DNA of 64,000 bases from NCBI RefSeq assembly GCF_014522265.1, contig NZ_CP017024.1:2950001-3014000 (forward strand), read 5' to 3'. The notes beneath the pieces are model-generated. The model did no database searches. It worked only from the letters and a program-made list of their open reading frames with translations, and was not told the DNA's origin. The stretch comes from Pseudomonas oryzihabitans. GTDB taxonomy: Bacteria > Pseudomonadota > Gammaproteobacteria > Pseudomonadales > Pseudomonadaceae. Made by a program: the position numbers and the translations under genes. Below are positions 58,708-64,000 of this stretch, piece by piece. How positions within the stretch are numbered: position 1 is the first letter of the stretch; every line of letters starts with the position of its first letter.

Positions 58708-59577
58708 ATGGCAGAAATCACTGCAGCCCTGGTCAAAGAACTGCGCGAGCGCACCGGCCAAGGCATGATGGATTGCAAGAAGGCCCTGACCGCTGCCGGT
58801 GGCGACATCGAGAAAGCCATCGACGACATGCGTGCCGCTGGCGCCATCAAGGCTGCCAAGAAAGCCGGTAACGTGGCTGCCGAAGGTTCCATCGCGGTCA
58901 AGGTCGCTGACGACCACAAGGCTGCCGTCATCATCGAAGTCAATTCCCAGACCGATTTCCTGGCTCTGCAGGACGACTTCAAGGGCTTCGTCGCCGCCAG
59001 CCTGGACAAGGCCTTCGCCGAGAAGATGAGCGATGCCGCTCCGCTGATCGCCGCTCAGGAAAGCGCCCGTGAAGCGCTGGTCGCCAAGTGCGGCGAGAAC
59101 GTCAACATCCGTCGCCTGACCCGTGTCGAAGGCGATGTCGTTGGCGCCTACCTCCATGGTCACCGCATCGGTGTGGTCGTTACCCTGCAGGGTGGCACCG
59201 CCGAACTGGCCAAGGAAATCGCCATGCACGTCGCGGCGAGCAATCCTCAGTTCCTGAATCCCTCCCAGGTTTCCGAAGAAGCTGTCGCCAAGGAAAAGGA
59301 AATTTTCCTGGCGCTGAATGCCGACAAGATCGCCGGCAAGCCGGAAAACATCGTGGAGAACATGGTCAAGGGTCGTATCAACAAGTTCCTGGCCGAAGCC
59401 AGCCTGGTTGAGCAGCCTTTCATCAAGGATCCGGAAGTCAAGGTCGGTGAGCTGGCCAAGAAGGCCGGTGCCGAAATCGTTTCCTTCGTGCGTTACGAAG
59501 TAGGCGAAGGCATCGAGAAGGCTGAAGTCGACTTCGCTGCCGAAGTCGCTGCCCAGCTGGCTGCCAGCAAGCAGTAA
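58708..59577 (+). CDS. tsf: Elongation factor Ts
   Basis: 289 residues. EF-Ts is the EF-Tu nucleotide exchange factor. The N-terminal UBA-like domain has VKELRERTGQGMMDCKKALT. The EF-Tu-contact TDF motif is in VNSQTDFLALQDDF. AGAGGA lies upstream of the ATG. A terminator follows 23 bp after the stop. Confidence 0.98.
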   Translation: MAEITAALVKELRERTGQGMMDCKKALTAAGGDIEKAIDDMRAAGAIKAAKKAGNVAAEGSIAVKVADDHKAAVIIEVNSQTDFLALQDDFKGFVAASLDKAFAEKMSDAAPLIAAQESAREALVAKCGENVNIRRLTRVEGDVVGAYLHGHRIGVVVTLQGGTAELAKEIAMHVAASNPQFLNPSQVSEEAVAKEKEIFLALNADKIAGKPENIVENMVKGRINKFLAEASLVEQPFIKDPEVKVGELAKKAGAEIVSFVRYEVGEGIEKAEVDFAAEVAAQLAASKQ

Positions 59578-59600
59578 GACCGGCATCCGCCGTTGACCAG

Positions 59601-59633
59601 GAGGCCGCCCGCTTCGAGCGCGCGGCCTCTTTG
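59601..59633 (+). terminator. Terminator after tsf
   Basis: AGGCCGC pairs with GCGGCCT around a GC-rich loop and is followed by CTTTGT. The T-run is short, so it is probably moderately efficient; pyrH downstream has 136 bp in which to place its own promoter. Confidence 0.7.
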
Positions 59634-59769
59634 TCAAATTGGAAGGAAGGTCTGATTTCTGGTCTTCCAAGGAGTTTTTTGCCGATTGGAGTGAACGCAA
59701 CTGCGGTTGCGCTTTCCTATCGCAGGATCAAAATCCCCCGCACATGTTCATCGCCACAGGAGAGAGTGA

Positions 59770-60513
59770 ATGGCACAGCAGATGAGTGGTCGCCAACCCC
59801 GTTACAAGCGTATTCTGCTGAAGCTCAGTGGCGAAGCCCTGATGGGAAGTGAAGACTTCGGGATCGATCCGAAGGTGCTGGATCGCATGTCGCTGGAGAT
59901 CGGCCAACTGGTGGGCATCGGTGTCCAGGTCGGTCTGGTGATTGGCGGTGGCAACCTGTTCCGCGGTGCGGCGCTGTCCGCCGTGGGTATGGACCGGGTG
60001 ACCGGCGACCACATGGGCATGCTGGCTACCGTGATGAACGCCCTGGCCATGCGCGACGCCTTGGAGCGTTCCAACATTCCTGCCACGGTGATGTCCGCCA
60101 TTTCCATGGTCGGCGTGACCGACCAGTACGACCGCCGCAAGGCCCTGCGTCAGTTGAAGGACGGCGAAGTCGTCATCTTCTCCGCCGGTACCGGCAATCC
60201 GTTCTTTACCACCGATTCCGCCGCCTGCCTGCGGGCCATCGAGGTCGAAGCCGATCTGGTGCTCAAGGCCACGAAGGTGGATGGTGTATACACGGCAGAT
60301 CCCTTCAAGGATCCCAACGCCGAAAAATTCGAGCGTCTGACCTACGACGAGGTGCTCGACCGCAAGCTGGGTGTCATGGATCTCACGGCCATCTGTCTCT
60401 GCCGTGATCACAACATGCCCTTGCGGGTTTTCAACATGAACAAGCCCGGCGCCCTGCTCAATATCGTGGTGGGCGGAGGTGAGGGCACCCTGATCGAGGA
60501 GGGAGCAGCATGA
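59770..60513 (+). CDS. pyrH: UMP kinase
   Basis: 247 residues. It phosphorylates UMP to [23 protein letters not shown] and [17 protein letters not shown] are the amino-acid-kinase glycine loops, and [18 protein letters not shown] follows. GAGAGTG precedes the ATG. Its end overlaps frr by four bases (ATGA). Confidence 0.97.
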   Translation: MAQQMSGRQPRYKRILLKLSGEALMGSEDFGIDPKVLDRMSLEIGQLVGIGVQVGLVIGGGNLFRGAALSAVGMDRVTGDHMGMLATVMNALAMRDALERSNIPATVMSAISMVGVTDQYDRRKALRQLKDGEVVIFSAGTGNPFFTTDSAACLRAIEVEADLVLKATKVDGVYTADPFKDPNAEKFERLTYDEVLDRKLGVMDLTAICLCRDHNMPLRVFNMNKPGALLNIVVGGGEGTLIEEGAA

Positions 60514-61067
60514 TCAACGAGATCAAGAAGGATGCGCAGACGCGCATGACCAAGACCCTGGAAGCCCTGGGCCACGCCTTTGCCAAGATCCGTACCGGAC
60601 GCGCTCATCCGAGCATTCTGGATAGCGTCATGGTGTCCTACTACGGCAGCGATACCCCGCTGCGTCAGGTGGCCAACGTCACCGTCGAGGATTCGCGGAC
60701 CCTGGCCCTGAGCGTGTTCGACAAGAGCATGATCCAGGCGGTCGAGAAGGCCATCATGACCTCCGACCTGGGCCTCAACCCGGCCACCGCCGGTACCACC
60801 ATTCGCGTGCCGATGCCGGCGCTGACCGAAGAGACCCGCAAGGGCTTCACCAAGCAGGCGCGCTCCGAGGCCGAGCAGGCGCGCGTTTCCGTGCGCAACA
60901 TCCGCCGCGATGCCCTGGCTCAGCTCAAGGATCTGCTCAAGGAAAAGGAAATCAGTGAAGACGAGGATCGTCGCGCTCAGGATGAAGTCCAGAAGCTGAC
61001 TGATAAATTCGTCGCCGAGGTGGACAAGGCTCTGGAGGCCAAGGAAGCCGACTTGATGGCTGTTTGA
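60510..61067 (+). CDS. frr: Ribosome recycling factor
   Basis: 185 residues, the standard length: [39 protein letters not shown] and [20 protein letters not shown]. It splits post-termination ribosomes with EF-G. It is translationally coupled to pyrH by the ATGA overlap and is 18 bp before uppS. Confidence 0.97.
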   Translation: MINEIKKDAQTRMTKTLEALGHAFAKIRTGRAHPSILDSVMVSYYGSDTPLRQVANVTVEDSRTLALSVFDKSMIQAVEKAIMTSDLGLNPATAGTTIRVPMPALTEETRKGFTKQARSEAEQARVSVRNIRRDALAQLKDLLKEKEISEDEDRRAQDEVQKLTDKFVAEVDKALEAKEADLMAV

Positions 61068-61085
61068 CAACGGTTGGGATGTAAC

Positions 61086-61835
61086 ATGGGCATGAGCAAG
61101 CCAGGCAAGGTGGTGCCGCGTCACGTGGCGATCATCATGGATGGGAACAATCGCTGGGCGCGCCGACGGTTGCTGCCGGGCGTCGCCGGTCACAAGGCCG
61201 GAGTGGACGCCGTGCGCGCGGTCATCGAGGTGTGTGGCGATGCGGGCGTCGAGGTGCTGACGCTGTTCGCCTTCTCCAGCGAGAACTGGCGGCGTCCGGC
61301 CGACGAGGTCGGCGCTCTGATGGAGCTCTTCCTTTCCGCCCTGCGGCGGGAGGCCAAGAAGCTGCACCAGAACGGCATCCGGCTGCGCATCATCGGCGAT
61401 CGCTCGCTGTTCCATCCGGAACTGCAGGCAGCCATGGCGGAAGTCGAGGCACTCACTGCCCATCACACCCGGTTCGTGCTGCAGATTGCCGCGAACTACG
61501 GGGGGCAGTGGGACATCACCCAGGCCGCCCAGCAGCTGGCGCTGCAGGTTCAGCAGGGCACGCTGCAGCCGGGTGAGATCACTTCCGAGCTGTTGCAAGG
61601 CCGTCTGGCGACGGCCGACCTGCCACTGCCCGATCTGTGCATCCGCACCGGCGGCGAGCGGCGGGTGAGCAACTTCCTGCTCTGGCAGATTGCCTATGCC
61701 GAGCTGTATTTCTCCGACCTGTTCTGGCCGGACTTCAAGCACGAGGCCATGCGTGCCGCGCTGGCCGACTTCGCCACCCGCCAGCGGCGGTTCGGTCGGA
61801 CCTGCGAACAGGTGGAAGCGGAGCTACGCGCCTAA
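61086..61835 (+). CDS. uppS: Undecaprenyl diphosphate synthase
   Basis: 249 residues, cis-prenyltransferase. The catalytic Asp is in VAIIMDGNNRWARRR, with Asn in place of the more common second Gly. FAFSSENWRRPADEV and LCIRTGGERRVSNFLLWQ are the FPP and IPP sites. It makes the C55 lipid carrier for peptidoglycan and O-antigen. Start may instead be the ATG two codons later. The stop overlaps the cdsA ATG (TAATG). Confidence 0.95.
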   Translation: MGMSKPGKVVPRHVAIIMDGNNRWARRRLLPGVAGHKAGVDAVRAVIEVCGDAGVEVLTLFAFSSENWRRPADEVGALMELFLSALRREAKKLHQNGIRLRIIGDRSLFHPELQAAMAEVEALTAHHTRFVLQIAANYGGQWDITQAAQQLALQVQQGTLQPGEITSELLQGRLATADLPLPDLCIRTGGERRVSNFLLWQIAYAELYFSDLFWPDFKHEAMRAALADFATRQRRFGRTCEQVEAELRA

Positions 61836-62650
61836 TGTTGAAGCAGCGAGTTATCACGGCGATGGTGCTCCTGCCCATCGCCCTGGCCGGATTTTTCTGG
61901 CTGGAAGGGGCGACCTTCGCCCTGTTCATCGGTGCGGTCGTGGTCCTGGGTGCCTGGGAGTGGGCGCGCCTGGCGGGGCTGGAAACCCAGCCGCTGCGTT
62001 GCGCCTATGCCGCCGTGATCGCGCTGGCGCTGCTGCTCTGCTGGTGGTTGCCCGGCGGTGCTCATGGGCTGCTGTTCATCAGTCTGGCCTGGTGGCTCTA
62101 TGCGACCGTGCTGGTGCTTACCTATCCCGACAGCGCCCGGGCCTGGCAGGCTTCCTGGCGGCGTCTGCTGATCGGTCTGGTGGTGCTGGTTCCGGCCTGG
62201 CAGGGGCTGATGCTGCTCAAGGCGGCACCGGGTGGCAATCTGCTGATTCTCGAAGTGATGATGCTGGTGTGGCTGGCCGACATCTTCGCCTATTTCTCCG
62301 GGCGGGCCTTCGGCAAGCGCAAGCTGGCGCCGGCCGTGAGTCCGGGCAAAAGCTGGGAAGGCCTCTACGGCGGCCTGGCCGCCGCGCTGGTGGCGACCCT
62401 GGTGCTCGGCCTGGTGCGTGGCTGGGGGCTGGGTGATCTCTTGCAGGCGCTCATCGGCGCCGCCTGCGTGGTGCTGATCTCCGTGGTCGGCGATCTCACC
62501 GAGAGCATGTTCAAGCGCCAGGCCGGACTCAAGGACAGCAGTCAGCTGCTGCCCGGACACGGTGGCGTGCTGGATCGCATCGACAGCCTTACGGCTGCCG
62601 TTCCGTTGTTTGCCCTGCTGCTCTGGTGGGCTGGCTGGGGTGTTCAGTGA
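61835..62650 (+). CDS. cdsA: Phosphatidate cytidylyltransferase
   Basis: 271 residues with seven or eight membrane segments. The CDP-DAG synthase signature is intact: PGKSWEGLYGGLAAAL, SVVGDLTESMFKRQAGLKD and LLPGHGGVLDRIDSL. It makes CDP-diacylglycerol, the precursor of all phospholipids. It overlaps uppS by one base and dxr by four. Confidence 0.95.
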   Translation: MLKQRVITAMVLLPIALAGFFWLEGATFALFIGAVVVLGAWEWARLAGLETQPLRCAYAAVIALALLLCWWLPGGAHGLLFISLAWWLYATVLVLTYPDSARAWQASWRRLLIGLVVLVPAWQGLMLLKAAPGGNLLILEVMMLVWLADIFAYFSGRAFGKRKLAPAVSPGKSWEGLYGGLAAALVATLVLGLVRGWGLGDLLQALIGAACVVLISVVGDLTESMFKRQAGLKDSSQLLPGHGGVLDRIDSLTAAVPLFALLLWWAGWGVQ

Positions 62651-63827
62651 GTCTCCAGCAGCTTTGCGTGCTGGGTGCGACCGGCTCCATCGGCGCCAGC
62701 ACCCTGGATGTCGTGGCCCGGTATCCCGATCGCTATCGAATCTTCGCCCTCAGCGGACATCGTCGGCTGCAGGAGCTGGCTGACCTTTGCCGGCGTTTCC
62801 AGCCGATCTATGCGGCCGTGCCTGACCAGGCCTCCGCCGAGCAGTTGGCTGGCCTGCTGCAGGATGTCGAGCAGCGCCCGAGATCCTCGTGGGGGAGGGT
62901 GGCCTGGAGGCTATCGCGGCTCATCCGGAGGTCGATACCGTCATGGCGGCGATCGTCGGCGCAGCGGGTCTGAAGCCGACGTTGGCTGCGGTCAAGGCCG
63001 GCAAGCGCGTGCTGCTGGCCAACAAGGAAGCCCTGGTCATGAGCGGCGCGCTCTTCATCGAGGCGGTGCAGGCCAGTGGCGCGACCCTGCTGCCCATCGA
63101 CAGCGAGCACAATGCGATTTTCCAGTGCCTGGCCGATCCGGCGACGCCGGGGTTGGCTCGTAAGGGTGTGCGCCGAATCTTGCTCACGGCCTCGGGCGGT
63201 CCGTTCCGTGAGACACCGGCCGAAGAGCTGATCGGCGTGACACCGGACCAGGCCTGTGCCCATCCCAAGTGGTCGATGGGGCGCAAGATTTCGGTGGATT
63301 CGGCCACCCTGATGAACAAGGGGCTGGAGCTGATCGAGGCCTGCTGGCTGTTCGAGGCGATGCCGGAGCAGGTCGAGGTGGTTATCCATCCGCAGAGCGT
63401 GATCCATTCGCTGGTGGACTACGTGGATGGGTCAGTGCTGGCCCAGCTGGGCAATCCCGATATGCGCACGCCGATCGCCCATGCCCTGGCCTGGCCCGAG
63501 CGGATCGACTCCGGTGTTGCGGCGCTGGATCTGTTCGAGATCGGCCGCCTCGACTTCGAGCGGCCCGACGAAGAGCGCTTTCCCTGTCTGCGCCTGGCGC
63601 GAGAGGCGGCTCAGGCGGGCGGTTGCATGCCGGCGACGCTCAACGCGGCCAACGAGATCGCCGTCGAAGCCTTTCTCGAAGGGCGGCTGGGCTTCACCGA
63701 GATCCCCCTGCTGATCGAAGCGGTCCTCAAGGGTGTCGAGCCCGGTGCGGCCACTGATCTCGCTGCGGTCTTCGCGGCCGACAACACCGCTCGGCGGCTG
63801 GCTGGGGAGTGGCTGTCGAGACGCTGA
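62647..63827 (+). pseudogene. dxr: 1-deoxy-D-xylulose 5-phosphate reductoisomerase, interrupted by a one-base frameshift
   Basis: The GTG start overlaps the cdsA stop (GTGA). Residues 1-77 read normally (LCVLGATGSIGASTLDVVAR, the NADPH loop). Near 62878-62880 the frame is lost; the expected continuation [12 protein letters not shown] is found in the next frame, so one base is missing, probably a C in CGCCCGAG. The rest is intact: [43 protein letters not shown] and [12 protein letters not shown]. With the base restored it would be about 393 residues, full length. DXR is normally essential, so a sequence error is the leading explanation. Confidence 0.9.
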
Positions 63828-63893
63828 TCCCGCGCCTCGACACCTGGCCTGCGAGTCCGCAGAATCTGCACACTGAGGTAGCGGAGGCAGCCA

Positions 63894-64000
63894 ATGTCCA
63901 TCCTTTATACGATACTGGGAACCCTGATCGCCCTGGGCGTGCTGGTGACCATCCACGAGTATGGCCATTTCTGGACGGCGCGCCGTTGCGGCGTCAAGGT
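63894..64000 (+). CDS. rseP: Site-2 zinc metalloprotease RseP (MucP), 5' end only
   Basis: The first 35 codons are visible. They read MSILYTILGTLIALGVLVT, then the zinc motif IHEYGHFWTARRCGVK (HExxH in the first membrane helix). RseP cuts anti-sigma factors within the membrane after AlgW, whose gene is also in this window. GCGGAGG lies upstream. It is 66 bp after dxr, the usual neighbour. Confidence 0.93.
   Translation, partial: MSILYTILGTLIALGVLVTIHEYGHFWTARRCGVK

Noticed and set aside
62875-62885. Programmed -1 frameshift in dxr
   Set aside because: No slippery heptamer or downstream pseudoknot was seen; a missing base in a C-run is simpler.

Overview
The window is GC-rich, gene-dense chromosome of a Pseudomonas-type gammaproteobacterium. 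The evidence is the gene order: dipeptide-binding proteins next to roxSR; gatCAB/mreBCD/maf/rng/yhdP/nit/tldD-darP-pmbA/sodA; ptsO-rapZ-ptsN-hpf-rpoN-lptBAC-kdsD; mlaFEDCB-ibaG-murA-hisGDC-algW; cysD-cysNC; dapC-glnD-map-rpsB-tsf-pyrH-frr-uppS-cdsA-dxr-rseP. From memory this order matches two separate P. aeruginosa blocks joined near 50.6-51.2 kb. No phage, insertion sequence, CRISPR, tRNA or rRNA gene was seen.

Layout. 0-4.8 kb: three tandem leftward peptide-binding proteins (one cut by the window edge) with hairpins in the gaps. 4.8-7.7 kb: a SIMPL-domain protein divergent from the RoxS/RoxR redox two-component system. 7.7-12.7 kb: accessory metabolism (SbmA/YddA-like ABC transporter, GntR regulator, KdgD dehydratase, alginate-lyase-like protein). 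12.7-16.4 kb: RlpA-like lipoprotein and the GatCAB amidotransferase. 16.6-30.7 kb: cell shape (MreBCD), nucleotide and RNA quality control (Maf, RNase G), YhdP envelope protein, Nit amidase, TldD/PmbA protease, Mn-superoxide dismutase. 30.8-37.3 kb: nitrogen-type PTS, sigma-54, hibernation factor and LPS export/Kdo synthesis. 37.5-45.5 kb: Mla phospholipid transport, BolA-like IbaG, MurA and early histidine genes. 45.6-50.6 kb: AlgW protease, Nif3-like protein, sulfate activation. 51.2-57.6 kb: Na+/H+ antiporter, DapC, GlnD, methionine aminopeptidase. 57.7-64 kb: ribosomal protein S2/EF-Ts, UMP kinase, ribosome recycling, then isoprenoid and phospholipid synthesis, ending inside rseP.

Most unusual item: three related imperfect palindromes of about 145-155 bp (7501-7656, 42831-42972, 45496-45640). 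Each abuts or overlaps the stop codon of a gene. One stem segment differs in sequence in all three copies yet stays complementary, which suggests a conserved hairpin. Other points: mreC appears to start at ATC, dxr carries a one-base frameshift, kdsC is missing from its usual place between kdsD and lptC, and rpsB has a three-helix leader behind an extended -10 promoter.

No stretch above 300 bases lacks a gene. The longest gaps are 42832-43120 (repeat copy B plus hisD upstream), 57553-57838 (rpsB promoter and leader), 7502-7782 (repeat copy A plus a hairpin) and 4534-4779 (upstream of the binding-protein operon). Start sites were chosen by Shine-Dalgarno spacing, signal peptides and recalled family N-termini. 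All functional calls rest on motif recognition, not database searches.
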